64,000 nucleotides of DNA from a virus. The notes under the pieces were generated by a model. It did no database searches. It was not told where the DNA came from and was given only the letters and a program-made list of their open reading frames with translations. Of the stretch, positions 1-8,384 are shown in pieces. Every line of letters begins with the position of its first letter. The first letter of the stretch is position 1. Made by a program: the position numbers and the translations under genes. Location of the stretch: positions 1-64,000 of the IMG/VR virus record IMGVR_UViG_3300018416_000013, one strand, 5' to 3'.

Positions 1-420
1 ATACGTTTACCAGTTAATGTTGTACAGGATTTACATAAAGCTAAGAAATTGGCTCAAAAAACCAATACAGAATTGGACGATAAATACACCACCTTACCTA
101 AGACAACATCAGTAGATAACTATATCAATGATGAAGGTGATACCCTTATTGATTTAATTGAAAATAAAAATTCAGTACAACCTGATGAAGGGTTTAATAC
201 TGAGGGTGAACTAAAAAATAGATTATTAGGTATTATGTCAGTGCTTGATAATCGTGAAAGAATCATCGTAGAGGAGTATTACGGTTTAACGGGTACACCA
301 AGAACACTTGAGGATATTGGTGGTGATTTTAGTCTCACAAAAGAAAGAGTTAGACAGATTAAAGAGAAGGCACTACGTAAATTACGTAACGAAAGCTCTA
401 CACTTTTTGATTATTTATAA
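1..420 (+). CDS. RNA polymerase sigma-70-like factor, C-terminal part (cut by window edge)
   Basis: The frame is open from base 1, so the gene starts left of the window and only 139 C-terminal residues are present. The first visible residues (IRLPVNVVQDLHKAKK) match the region 2.4/3.0 boundary of sigma-70 factors. Residues about 75-130 are region 4, with the helix-turn-helix around TLEDIGGDFSLTKERVRQIK, which in the family contacts the -35 element. A TTG codon at 49 is internal, not the start. A phage sigma factor would redirect host RNA polymerase; here it could read the TATTTATA-type motif found before late genes, but that link is inference. Family assignment is firm; whether regions 1-2 are complete cannot be seen. 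Confidence 0.9.
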   Translation: MRLPVNVVQDLHKAKKLAQKTNTELDDKYTTLPKTTSVDNYINDEGDTLIDLIENKNSVQPDEGFNTEGELKNRLLGIMSVLDNRERIIVEEYYGLTGTPRTLEDIGGDFSLTKERVRQIKEKALRKLRNESSTLFDYL

Positions 421-430
421 GAGTTTTAAC

Positions 431-438
431 TATTTATA
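431..438 (+). promoter_or_regulatory. TATTTATA motif (candidate phage promoter)
   Basis: TATTTATA lies 19 bases before the start of the coiled-coil membrane gene, just after the sigma-factor stop. It is one of about 15 orientation-matched copies in this window. Confidence 0.5.
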
Positions 439-457
439 GATAGTTAAGTTTTAAAAT

Positions 458-1678
458 ATGTCAGTATTCAACGGAATAAAAAAACGTATATTTCCCACTA
501 TAGTGGCACTCTCGGCTTTGTCGGTGAGTGCTTCTGCTGCATTTTATTCAGTATCGGGTTTAAGTAAATTATTCGCGGGTGCGACCTTTGAAGTTATTAT
601 AATGGCAACTTCTTTAGAAGTGGCTAAATTAGTTATAGCATCTTTACTATATCAATATTGGGGTCAGTTAAATAAGTTACTAAAATTTTATTTAACATTG
701 GCAACCATAATTTTAGTACTGATAACATCAGCAGGAATTTACGGGTTTTTATCTGCAGCTTATCAAGAGACTGCAACTAAATCGGGTATTGTTGATAAAC
801 AAGTTGAGGTTTTAGAACTTAAAAAAGAACGATTTGTCGAAAATAGAGAATATCTACTAACTGAAAAGAAAGAAATAGATAATAGTATTTCAAGTTTAAG
901 AGATGGGTTATCTAATAATGTTATTCAATATAAGGATAGAGAAACAGGAGAAATAATTACAACAACATCATCAAGTACTAGAAGAGCATTACAAGGTCAA
1001 TTAGAAAGTGCAATATCCCAAAGAGACGGAATCTCCATTAAGTTAGAAGCTACTACCGATTCTATTAATAAATTAGATATTAAAATATTAGATACTGAAA
1101 GTTCTGCTGACTTAGCTAGTGAGTTAGGTCCCTTAAAGTATTTAAGTGAATTAACTGACAAACCTATGAATAGTATAATCAATATTCTTCTATTGATTAT
1201 AATTTTTGTTTTTGACCCATTAGCGATATCTTTAGTCATTGCTGCTAATTTTGCGTTTAACCAATTAAGGGGTAAAGATAAAAAAGAACTGATACAAGAA
1301 AGTGATAATGATATATCAAGAGGTGCTGGTAAAATAGAAAGAGAATTAATAAAAAGTGAACCAAAACCTCTACATGTTTCTGATGAATTATTAGATAAAT
1401 TAGAAAAACATTTAAATTTAAATAATGAATCTAATGAAGAAAATCATGTAAAAAAAGGTGAAAATGAAAAAAGTATTTCAGTAACTGATGATTTATTAAA
1501 AAAAATTAATAAATTATCTGAAGTGATTGATTTGGAAAGTGACGATGAAGAACAATCAGAGAATATAGAAAAAAAAGAAAATACAGAGAAACCTAAAGTC
1601 ACTCCACAACCTAATAAACGAATTCTAAAATATAGAAGGAGAGATGGAGGCCAAAATAGAGATACTGACCGACTTTAA
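458..1678 (+). CDS. Polytopic membrane protein with long coiled coil
   Basis: Unrecognised family. Hydrophobic helices are visible at about residues 10-32, 42-66, 77-101 and 238-266. A charged coiled-coil segment (about 112-215) sits between helices 3 and 4, and a hydrophilic Lys/Glu/Asn-rich tail runs from about 270 to 406. The start ATG follows a TATTTATA motif at a typical distance. The gene overlaps the downstream amidase by 35 bases, suggesting coupled expression. The layout (membrane helices flanking an extracytoplasmic or cytoplasmic rod) and the amidase neighbour would suit a role in envelope passage or lysis, but no specific function can be assigned. Confidence 0.8.
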   Translation: MSVFNGIKKRIFPTIVALSALSVSASAAFYSVSGLSKLFAGATFEVIIMATSLEVAKLVIASLLYQYWGQLNKLLKFYLTLATIILVLITSAGIYGFLSAAYQETATKSGIVDKQVEVLELKKERFVENREYLLTEKKEIDNSISSLRDGLSNNVIQYKDRETGEIITTTSSSTRRALQGQLESAISQRDGISIKLEATTDSINKLDIKILDTESSADLASELGPLKYLSELTDKPMNSIINILLLIIIFVFDPLAISLVIAANFAFNQLRGKDKKELIQESDNDISRGAGKIERELIKSEPKPLHVSDELLDKLEKHLNLNNESNEENHVKKGENEKSISVTDDLLKKINKLSEVIDLESDDEEQSENIEKKENTEKPKVTPQPNKRILKYRRRDGGQNRDTDRL

Positions 1679-2243
1679 ATCTGTTGGTAATTACAAAAAT
1701 AAAAAACAAATACTTCTAACTCATACTGCACGTAATATTAAAGATTATATACGTGGTCTTAAGTATAGATTAAATGGTAATTATAAAAAGTTACCTCATT
1801 ATATTATTTCAAGAGAGGGAGAAATATATCAAATTATACCACCAGAAACTTACAGTAATTATATTGATATTAAGACATATAATAAGTCGGCAATTATAAT
1901 ATCATTAGAAAATTTAGGTTGGTTACGTAAAAACCCACTAAAGGGAGGTTATATTAACTGGATTGGTAATATTTATAAAGATAGGATATATGAAAGAAAA
2001 TGGAGAGGATATTTTTTTTGGCAACCATATACTGAGATACAAATGGATTCTTTGTCAAAATTAATAAAAAAACTTTGTGTGGACTTTAATATTCCTGAGA
2101 CCTTTATAGGTCATAATGTTAAAGTGGATAAGATTGAAAAATTTCACGGTATTGCTAGTTATAGTAACTATGATGCTGAAAGGACAGATTTAAATCCATC
2201 TTTCAACTTTGAAGAAATTATAAAAACAGTAGAAAATGAATAA
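1644..2243 (+). CDS. N-acetylmuramoyl-L-alanine amidase (Amidase_2/PGRP fold)
   Basis: This 199-aa enzyme would cut the bond between MurNAc and the stem peptide of peptidoglycan. Visible family marks are the zinc-ligand region LLTHTARN near residue 27, the PHYIISREGEIYQIIPP core, a SAIIISLENLGWL strand, and the C-terminal GHN...FHGI...ERTDLNPSF segment that supplies the second His and the Asp/Cys ligand. Length suits a stand-alone phage amidase of the T7-lysozyme type. There is no signal peptide, so it needs a holin or acts in the virion. It overlaps both neighbours (35 and 8 bases). A GH24 lysozyme and an M23 peptidase elsewhere in the window give three distinct peptidoglycan activities. Confidence 0.85.
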   Translation: MEAKIEILTDFKSVGNYKNKKQILLTHTARNIKDYIRGLKYRLNGNYKKLPHYIISREGEIYQIIPPETYSNYIDIKTYNKSAIIISLENLGWLRKNPLKGGYINWIGNIYKDRIYERKWRGYFFWQPYTEIQMDSLSKLIKKLCVDFNIPETFIGHNVKVDKIEKFHGIASYSNYDAERTDLNPSFNFEEIIKTVENE

Positions 2244-2817
2244 TCAATACGATGAATTAAAAAGCTTATTAGAGGCATCAAGAAATATGTTAGGTAAAAA
2301 TGACTTGACAGAATCTAAAAACACTTTAATAACTAAAGGTTTAATAAAAGAACAAGAAGATGGTCCTATAGATATAGAGGCGGACTCTGAAGAAGAGATT
2401 GAGATTGAAACGACGCCCGAAGAAGATAAACAAAAATCTTATAGAGTTTCTGGTGGACTAATAACCTTACATGGAAAAACTAAACAAGATTTAGAGTTAT
2501 CAACGGATGAAAAAACTTCATATCAAGAGACTATGGATGAGTTTGTAAATGAAGTATCTGATTTATCTGATTTTGGAACTTTAAATGTTTACCCTAATAA
2601 TGTTGACTGGTCAGGTAAAGTTATAGACTATGATGTTGAGTTTTACTTTTCAATAGGTGAAACTAACGGAGTATACATAAATGGAGATATGATTAAACTT
2701 GATGATGGATTAGTTGAATTAATAAATAAATTAACTTCTTATTATGATAAGTTTAAGGCTAAATGGGCTAAAGTTTTATCACAAAGAAAGAAAACAAAAA
2801 ATGTAGATGAAGTATAA
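2236..2817 (+). CDS. Acidic protein, possible virion or scaffold component
   Basis: 193 aa, no recognised domain. Residues 1-75 are low-complexity and strongly acidic (a run of Glu/Asp/Ile around 49-70); the C-terminal half is more folded-looking, with a VNEVSDLSDFGTLNVYPNNVDWSG segment broken by aromatic residues. The N-terminal part contains a GLIKEQED stretch like the (L/I)xE sites seen near the N-termini of other candidate virion proteins here. It overlaps the amidase by 8 bases and shares one base with the next gene, so it belongs to the same operon. Confidence 0.75.
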   Translation: MNNQYDELKSLLEASRNMLGKNDLTESKNTLITKGLIKEQEDGPIDIEADSEEEIEIETTPEEDKQKSYRVSGGLITLHGKTKQDLELSTDEKTSYQETMDEFVNEVSDLSDFGTLNVYPNNVDWSGKVIDYDVEFYFSIGETNGVYINGDMIKLDDGLVELINKLTSYYDKFKAKWAKVLSQRKKTKNVDEV

Positions 2818-3707
2818 TGATGACTTCGATTTTAAACATAATAAGTAGTGTCTTTGGATTTATTAAAAAGAACCCTAAATTTTTCTTAGGTGTTCTTTTT
2901 GCGTTACTAATAGTTTTATTATTTAGACAATGTGAAAGTATTAAAACTTTAAAACATGAGATTGAAACTAAAGAGGTTGAATATAAAAATGAACAAAATA
3001 GATTCTTTAACAATATTCAAAATTTAAAAGACTCGGTTCAGTTCATTGAAGAAGACAATCTATATGTTAAGTCACTTTTGAGAGTTAAAGATGATGAGTT
3101 AAAAGTTTTAGATAGTAAATTAGAATCTGCTAGAGTAAACATACAACAGTTAGCTAATCAAATTGATGAGAACTCAGAAGTTAAAAACATTTATGTTACT
3201 GAAGTAAGTTCAGAATTGATTACTGACGATGTTATGACTCAATTAAAGAAAGATAGTGTAGGTAATCTTTCGATTGGAATTAAAGATTCTAATCAAATAT
3301 ATAGTTTAGAAACGGAGAGTTGGTTTAAACTGGTACCTTTTCAGGATTCATTAAAATTACAATTAATTGATAAATTTGGATTTGGTAAATCGTCATTACT
3401 AAAACATAAATTAAATTTTTCTCTAACTTTATCTCAGATTGAGATGGAAAATGGACTTACTAGAGTATTAGTTCAACCAACAGACAATCAGGGTATACCT
3501 ATTCCGCCAAGTATTCTTGAAATACCATTTATGAATGGTGTTGAATTCATGGATATAAAACCAAACATTATACCAACACCACCAGTTCGTAAAAGTAGAA
3601 GAGGTTTTGGAGTTTTAATTGGCCCATCATATGGTTTATATAGTATTGACGGCTCATTTCAACCAACATGGGGTATAGGAATAAGTGTAGGTTATAAAAT
3701 TTTCTAA
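2817..3707 (+). CDS. Membrane-anchored coiled-coil protein with beta-type C terminus (spanin candidate)
   Basis: 296 aa. One N-terminal transmembrane helix (about 21-36) is followed by a long charged coiled coil (about 40-120). The last ~35 residues look like an outer-membrane beta-hairpin (RGFGVLIGPSYGLYS ... GIGISVGYKIF) ending in Phe, the C-terminal signature of outer-membrane barrels. One molecule linking inner and outer membrane would fit a unimolecular spanin, which fuses the membranes in the last step of lysis, and the amidase two genes upstream supports this. No family match is claimed. It may instead be a structural envelope-contact protein. Confidence 0.75.
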   Translation: MMTSILNIISSVFGFIKKNPKFFLGVLFALLIVLLFRQCESIKTLKHEIETKEVEYKNEQNRFFNNIQNLKDSVQFIEEDNLYVKSLLRVKDDELKVLDSKLESARVNIQQLANQIDENSEVKNIYVTEVSSELITDDVMTQLKKDSVGNLSIGIKDSNQIYSLETESWFKLVPFQDSLKLQLIDKFGFGKSSLLKHKLNFSLTLSQIEMENGLTRVLVQPTDNQGIPIPPSILEIPFMNGVEFMDIKPNIIPTPPVRKSRRGFGVLIGPSYGLYSIDGSFQPTWGIGISVGYKIF

Positions 3708-3715
3708 TATTTATT
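3708..3715 (+). promoter_or_regulatory. TATTTATT motif close to a start codon
   Basis: Part of a TATTTATTAGTATG string in which the motif ends only 3 bases before the ATG. The same string precedes the genes starting at 44632 (minus) and 63131. Confidence 0.35.
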
Positions 3716-3718
3716 AGT

Positions 3719-3967
3719 ATGGCACTGACACAAGCAGATAAAAACGACATTGAGGTAATGATTAGAAAGGAAATTAAGAGTTTTCTTGAATCTACTACTA
3801 TTAATCAATTTGAAAAGAAAATAATTGATAAAATACAAGATGAGATACGTAGAGGTAAAATAACTAAAGACGTTAGTGAAATTGTGGCTAAAGTCATGAA
3901 AGAATTTTATAAAATAATGTGGACTAGAAGAAGTTTTTGGGAGCCAACACTAAAAAATGTTAAGTAA
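3719..3967 (+). CDS. Small helical protein, unknown
   Basis: 82 aa, mostly amphipathic helix, rich in Lys/Glu/Ile, ending with a basic-aromatic patch (IMWTRRSFWEPTLKNVK). No signal peptide, membrane helix or cysteine. It shares one base with the following gene, so the pair is probably translated together. The C-terminal Trp/Arg cluster is reminiscent of small adaptor or structural phage proteins, but no function is assigned. Confidence 0.7.
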   Translation: MALTQADKNDIEVMIRKEIKSFLESTTINQFEKKIIDKIQDEIRRGKITKDVSEIVAKVMKEFYKIMWTRRSFWEPTLKNVK

Positions 3968-4872
3968 TGGATAAAGTATCGACACAATTAAAAAAATCAT
4001 TAGGGAAAGAGATGGCTAAATCTATGAGTGATAACTATAGTAGTCATGGTGATAGTGATTCTATTAGTGATTTTATGACCGCAACCGCGAAACTTAAAAA
4101 AGAAGTTCAAGAAGATGGGGAACAGGGATACTCACCTCAAATAGGTAAAACAGACGGATTGACAAGTGATGTATTAACTAAGATACTAACTAAAATAGCT
4201 AAAGATTTAGATGATGAAATGGAATCAACTAAAGAAGAACCAAATGAAGCCATGGGTGCGGGTTCAGCTGGTGGGTATGTTGGACCATTATTTGGTAAAG
4301 TTGAAAAGAAAAAAATTAAAGAGGAAAAACTAAAAGGGGGGTTAGCTGATGGTATGAGTATTGAATCACTTGCTGACCATCATAATGTTGAAGTTGAAAA
4401 GGTAATTGACGCTTTAGAAATAGGTGTTAATGTAGAGTTAGAACACACTACTGAAATGATGTTAGCATTTGAAATAGCTATGGACCATATCTATGAAGAT
4501 TTAGATTACTATAATAAATTAGAAAAAATAGAATCTAAAGAGGCTACAACATCATCCTCCTCAGGACCATATGATGCTCCATTTGGGGGACCTAAAAGAG
4601 ACCCATTAAAAATAGACACACCTAAAAGTGTTTATTCTAATTTAAGGTCAGTACAGGACAAAAACTTCCCAAAGTATGGAGGTAAAGGTGGTACATATGT
4701 TAAAATTAAAGATAAGTGTAAAAAATTCCCTTACTGTAATCAAGGTGATATAAATGCTTTAGAATTCTTTGAAAATAACATAGTAAAAGAAGCCATAAAA
4801 CGAGTATCTCAAAAATATAACTTAGATAGTTCCTTTATAAAGGGGGTTATTATGGAGAAGTTAAATAAATAA
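3967..4872 (+). CDS. DUF5661-domain protein, likely virion-associated
   Basis: 301 aa. Residues 124-189 match the DUF5661 pattern: MSIESLADHHNVEVEKVIDA, then a GVNVELEHT segment, then AMDHIYEDLDYYNKLEKIE. This domain recurs in phage proteins and its function is unknown. The flanks are low-complexity: an acidic N-terminal third, a Gly-rich hinge GAGSAGGYVGPLFG at about 98-110, and a Ser/Gly/Pro linker at about 195-210. The C-terminal part has two cysteines (CKKFPYCN) and a helical end. The gene follows the 82-aa gene without a gap and precedes a scaffold-like gene, which fits head or core proteins, but that is inference. Confidence 0.75.
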   Translation: MDKVSTQLKKSLGKEMAKSMSDNYSSHGDSDSISDFMTATAKLKKEVQEDGEQGYSPQIGKTDGLTSDVLTKILTKIAKDLDDEMESTKEEPNEAMGAGSAGGYVGPLFGKVEKKKIKEEKLKGGLADGMSIESLADHHNVEVEKVIDALEIGVNVELEHTTEMMLAFEIAMDHIYEDLDYYNKLEKIESKEATTSSSSGPYDAPFGGPKRDPLKIDTPKSVYSNLRSVQDKNFPKYGGKGGTYVKIKDKCKKFPYCNQGDINALEFFENNIVKEAIKRVSQKYNLDSSFIKGVIMEKLNK

Positions 4873-4887
4873 TTGATACTTACTATA

Positions 4888-4895
4888 TATTTATA
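4888..4895 (+). promoter_or_regulatory. TATTTATA motif (candidate phage promoter)
   Basis: TATATTTATAATAAAAA, with the core ending 14 bases before the ATG at 4910; one of the best copies of the motif. Confidence 0.55.
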
Positions 4896-4909
4896 ATAAA
4901 AATACTGAT

Positions 4910-5995
4910 ATGAAAGATATTGAAAATATGATTGAAAACCTTGTTGAAAGAGTTCTAAGCGAGGAAGTCAATAAAAAAGTTAAAGATATTACTGAATCTG
5001 TTTCGGGTGAAATCGATGAAATGGAAGAGTATTACGAAGTAGCCAAAAATCGTAAAGAAGATAGAATGGCTAAAAAAGAAGAATCAAAAGAAGGAATGGG
5101 TAAAATGCCAGAATTAAGAGACAAATTCGATGGAAGAGACTCTAAGGTTGTTGGTGTCTATTCTGATATAGATAAGCAACGTGAGGAAATGGAAGAAGAG
5201 GAAGTTGAAGAAGGAAATAAATTTAGTGGTGCGAGAGCAGAGGCTATTAAAAATGGAGAAAAAGAGTTTACTGTTGATGGTGAAACTTACCCTGTTGAAG
5301 ATGAAGAAGATGAGGTTAAAAGTGAATCTAAAAAACAGACTCTTCAATTAACTGAAGATGAAATGATTGAACTTATCCAAAGAATAGTAAAAGAACAAAA
5401 AATTGAAGGTATTTCATCTGAAAAAAAATCAATGAAAACTTCTAAAAAAGATAATGAAGATTACATTAAGTCCGTAACTAAAAAAATGACAGAATATCTT
5501 AAAGACGCTGATGAAGGAAAGTATGAAGCTAACCCTACAGAGTTCCCAAAAGGTAATGGAGATAGAAAAGATGATAAGATGATGTACACTGCCTCTAAAG
5601 GGGTTGAAGAGTATATAGACCAAATAGCACGTTCAGGGGGTATGGAAAACTTAGACTACGACCAAATCAAACCTGACGAAGAATGGTTAGACCTTAACAT
5701 ACTTGGTTCGTCAGAAACAGGTAATAATCCTGAATGGGGCAATGCGGTTAAAACAGACACAGGAGAAAAAGTTAAAGATAGAATGGATAAAAACGTTCTT
5801 GCTAAACTTAAGAAACAGTCATATAACAAAGCACCTCAACCTGTTACAGATTTTGCTGGTAAAAAAACACATGATGAAGACATGGCAGGTATTGAAGTAG
5901 CTGAATCAAAAACTGAAAACAAAAAGAAAGAAAAAGTAAATGAGGAAATTGATAAAATGAAAAAATTAATTTCTCACAATTACAAAACTCAGTAA
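4910..5995 (+). CDS. Acidic, Lys/Glu-rich protein, scaffold or internal head protein candidate
   Basis: 361 aa, dominated by Glu, Lys, Asp and Met with little hydrophobic core, as in phage scaffolding or prohead-core proteins. The N terminus (MIENLVERVLSEE) has the hydrophobic-then-(L/V)xE form shared by many products in this window. A second copy of such a site, LTEDEMIELIQRIVKEQ, occurs at about residues 147-163, so the protein could be cut more than once by a T4-like prohead protease. A more folded region with Trp and Tyr follows (about 190-280). It has its own TATTTATA motif. No family is recognised. Confidence 0.75.
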   Translation: MKDIENMIENLVERVLSEEVNKKVKDITESVSGEIDEMEEYYEVAKNRKEDRMAKKEESKEGMGKMPELRDKFDGRDSKVVGVYSDIDKQREEMEEEEVEEGNKFSGARAEAIKNGEKEFTVDGETYPVEDEEDEVKSESKKQTLQLTEDEMIELIQRIVKEQKIEGISSEKKSMKTSKKDNEDYIKSVTKKMTEYLKDADEGKYEANPTEFPKGNGDRKDDKMMYTASKGVEEYIDQIARSGGMENLDYDQIKPDEEWLDLNILGSSETGNNPEWGNAVKTDTGEKVKDRMDKNVLAKLKKQSYNKAPQPVTDFAGKKTHDEDMAGIEVAESKTENKKKEKVNEEIDKMKKLISHNYKTQ

Positions 5996-6039
5996 ACAAT
6001 AAAACTTTATATTTTTTTGGTCCATTCTATATTTTTAAT

Positions 6040-6525
6040 ATGAAAAGATATAGTATGGACCAATTTTTTAACTGGCTATCTAAACCTATGAAAAAGGAGG
6101 ATGTAGAAATATGGAATCGCGCCAACAATATTATTCCTGAATATTGTGATTTATTTGAGGACTTTAGTTTTTCCTTATTTTTTTTAGTTAGTACCACTTA
6201 TTTAGGTTTTAGTCACGGTGAGAATAATATGACTAAAATTGGTGTAAGTAATGTTGAAAAAGTAAAACACTTTCAATGGTGTTGGAATAAGACTATCAAA
6301 AATTTTAATAAAGAAAATATAGTTTTCGACTTTAATAAAAGTGATTACGACTATTTCGAATCTTTCTATATGGAAGTATTTTATGACCAACGAGATGAAA
6401 AGGTGAGGGACACTATTGAAACTTTCCTAAAGGAGTTATTCAATAGGAAAAGAGCGGTTACAAAATCTGATATGGAAATGTTTACTGATTTATATAAGAC
6501 ATTAGAACGTTCACTTAAAATATAA
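6040..6525 (+). CDS. Conserved-looking hypothetical protein
   Basis: 161 aa, globular composition with many aromatic residues (FSFSLFFLVSTTYLGFSH at about 47-64; DYFESFYMEVFYDQ at about 114-127). No signal peptide, and the hydrophobic stretch is too broken by polar residues to be a clear membrane helix. The start ATG follows a Leu/Ile-poor AT-rich leader with no ribosome-binding site, as usual for this host group. Not recognised. Confidence 0.7.
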   Translation: MKRYSMDQFFNWLSKPMKKEDVEIWNRANNIIPEYCDLFEDFSFSLFFLVSTTYLGFSHGENNMTKIGVSNVEKVKHFQWCWNKTIKNFNKENIVFDFNKSDYDYFESFYMEVFYDQRDEKVRDTIETFLKELFNRKRAVTKSDMEMFTDLYKTLERSLKI

Positions 6526-6604
6526 TTTTTTCCTTTTCTATTTACTATGAGCAATATAAAATTAACTTTTTACTAAAATAAACTAAAATAAGATTTTTAA
6601 AAAA

Positions 6605-6775
6605 ATGGAAACATTAGAAACAATTAAAGGACTAGTCGAAGAACTTTCAGTGGACACTACTAAGTTCTATGGTGGTAACAAATCTGCCGGTGTAAGGGCT
6701 AGAAAAAGCGCACAACAACTAAAAGCACTTTTACAAGATTTAAGAAAAGAAATTTTGGAAGAAAAAAATAAGTAA
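6605..6775 (+). CDS. Histone H1-like DNA-binding protein (Bacteroidota Hc1-type)
   Basis: 56 aa. The sequence follows the short histone-H1-like pattern of Bacteroidota: an IKGLVEELSVDTTKFYGG start, a GNKSAGVRARK-type centre (here GGNKSAGVRARKSAQQLK, residues 23-40) and a helical QDLRKEI end. Members are basic, helical and thought to bind or compact DNA. A phage copy could condense phage DNA or act on the host nucleoid; which one cannot be told. It lies 4 bases before the next small membrane-protein gene. Confidence 0.75.
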   Translation: METLETIKGLVEELSVDTTKFYGGNKSAGVRARKSAQQLKALLQDLRKEILEEKNK

Positions 6776-6779
6776 GTCT

Positions 6780-6977
6780 ATGTTAGAGAATGTAATGACA
6801 TATATCACTATTTTTACTGCGGTATTTTCAACATTATCACTATTAAGATTAGCTATTAACTTTATTAGAGCTCTCCTCTCCAATCCACCTAAAAAGTTTG
6901 AGATTGGCGGGAGAGCAATAATATATTATGGTATTTGTTTATCATATTTAATAACACTATCAATAATATCATTATGA
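6780..6977 (+). CDS. Small membrane protein with two helices
   Basis: 65 aa. Hydrophobic segments at about residues 8-32 and 46-64 are separated by a short basic/Pro loop (SNPPKKFEIGG), which would place the loop in the cytoplasm and both ends outside, or the reverse. It overlaps the next gene by four bases (ATGA), a translational-coupling arrangement. Size and topology would allow a holin, but there is no direct evidence. Confidence 0.65.
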   Translation: MLENVMTYITIFTAVFSTLSLLRLAINFIRALLSNPPKKFEIGGRAIIYYGICLSYLITLSIISL

Positions 6978-7435
6978 GTACATATTATAACTTTTTAGAA
7001 AAAATACATCCGTATTTAAAGTCAGTCAGAAAACTAAAGACTCACGTTAGTTATGATTTAATATTTTCAGATAGATGGTCAATACCTAAAAACAAGGCTA
7101 AAAATATTGAAATAGTTAAGAACGGTGTGGAAGCGGGGTATATACAATTATCTTTTGTTTGTCCGATTAATCGTGATACGGTTGGTGAAGTTGAAAGTTT
7201 TATAGACGGTATTATTAAATCTAACCAAGAAAGAGAAGAGAAAGAAAAACTATTTAGGTCGAAAGTTCAAGAATTAAAAGGTATTTTTGAAAAACAAAAA
7301 TTAGAAGATTTAAAAGGTTTAAAATTTGATGTTGATGAAATAACTAGTTTAATAAATTCAAATGAAGGAGATATCGAATCAGGACATACAGAAGGAGCTG
7401 AAGTTACTACAGACGGAACGACTAAAGTCGATTAA
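6974..7435 (+). CDS. Hypothetical protein with coiled-coil C-terminal half
   Basis: 153 aa when started at the ATG in the ATGA overlap with the upstream gene; a start 39 bases earlier would only add hydrophobic residues that lie inside the upstream gene. Residues about 1-70 look globular (SYDLIFSDRWSIPKNKAKNI), followed by a Lys/Glu-rich coiled coil (about 72-115) and an acidic, Thr-rich end. Not recognised. Confidence 0.7.
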   Translation: MSTYYNFLEKIHPYLKSVRKLKTHVSYDLIFSDRWSIPKNKAKNIEIVKNGVEAGYIQLSFVCPINRDTVGEVESFIDGIIKSNQEREEKEKLFRSKVQELKGIFEKQKLEDLKGLKFDVDEITSLINSNEGDIESGHTEGAEVTTDGTTKVD

Positions 7436-7571
7436 AGAAATTGAATCCTCCAAAAACTTATTCATTAAGGAAATAAAATCCTTAAAAAAAGATAGTGTGT
7501 CTAATACTATTTTTGTTGAAAAAAAATATACAATATGGGAAAGGATAAGAAAAGTTTTAGGGATGAGTTAG
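7362..7571 (+). CDS. Small coiled-coil protein, overlapping gene
   Basis: 69 aa, starting inside the 3' end of the upstream gene (74-base overlap) and running 37 bases into the next. It is helical throughout and ends with an aromatic-basic motif (YTIWERIRKVLGMS). The long overlaps make the exact start uncertain, but the downstream part is free of overlap and the composition is protein-like. Confidence 0.55.
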   Translation: MKEISNQDIQKELKLLQTERLKSIKEIESSKNLFIKEIKSLKKDSVSNTIFVEKKYTIWERIRKVLGMS

Positions 7572-7762
7572 AAAAGTTAGCTAATATTTCTCAGTTAGTC
7601 GACAATTCAATTTTGTCAAAGGGAGATGTTAATATAATAATAGAGTTAGAATCTAAAGAATATTTAAAAATAATCAAAAATTTTGCGGATATTTATAAAA
7701 AGTCAGAAGAATTCGTAATTGAAATCTCTGATACTAAATTTACGTTCGTTTTGAAAAAGTAG
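7535..7762 (+). CDS. Small hypothetical protein
   Basis: 75 aa, mixed helix and strand (SFRDELEKLANISQ start, [16 protein letters not shown] end). It overlaps its upstream neighbour by 37 bases and converges with the minus-strand gene at 7740, sharing 23 bases at the 3' ends. No function assigned. Confidence 0.6.
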   Translation: MGKDKKSFRDELEKLANISQLVDNSILSKGDVNIIIELESKEYLKIIKNFADIYKKSEEFVIEISDTKFTFVLKK

Positions 7763-8384
7763 TAGTCTGTCTATATAACTTCTTTTTATCAAATCCATTT
7801 TTAACTAATAAATCATACATCCATTTTCTTTGTGTTGTTGAGACATCCTTAACAAATATTGAATCATTTCTATTGTTATCTCTGAAATACTGTTCCATAG
7901 TTTCTAAAAGTCTATGAGAATCCTGAATATTTTTTAAACTGAATACTCTAAACACATCATTTATTTGTATTACCAATTTGTTATTTAAAGTCGAAATACT
8001 TTTCATTTCTTTTTTAATACAATATTTTGATATTAATTTATCAAATCCGATTCTTTTATTGGTTTGCCAATCAAATACTTTTTCTTCAACTCGATAAGGT
8101 TTTATATCTTTTATGATATAGTCTGAATCGTCAGACATAAAAATTTCTTCATTACGCCCAATCTCGTCTTCAACGAATAGTGGTATTTGAAATGAGTCTT
8201 GATTACTTAATAATGCTAGTTCATATTTAGATTCTTCCGCATTTTCGTATCTTACCTCAAAATAACAATTATTATTTTTAATAAGAGATTTAAATTTATC
8301 ACGAGCACGTTTCTCTGACTGATAACCTTTGATTATCTTTTTCTTTTTCTTATTCTTAAATAATACAATTATATAATTCTGCAT
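7740..8384 (-). CDS. Hypothetical protein, minus strand
   Basis: 214 aa. It starts with hydrophobic strands and a Lys run ([19 protein letters not shown]), followed by a globular middle and a basic C-terminal region ([24 protein letters not shown], residues about 181-205). No recognised domain. Its ATG (8384-8382) overlaps the ATG of dnaJ (8383-8385) on the other strand, so the promoter of each gene must lie inside the other. Confidence 0.75.
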   Translation of the reverse strand: MQNYIIVLFKNKKKKKIIKGYQSEKRARDKFKSLIKNNNCYFEVRYENAEESKYELALLSNQDSFQIPLFVEDEIGRNEEIFMSDDSDYIIKDIKPYRVEEKVFDWQTNKRIGFDKLISKYCIKKEMKSISTLNNKLVIQINDVFRVFSLKNIQDSHRLLETMEQYFRDNNRNDSIFVKDVSTTQRKWMYDLLVKNGFDKKKLYRQTTTFSKRT

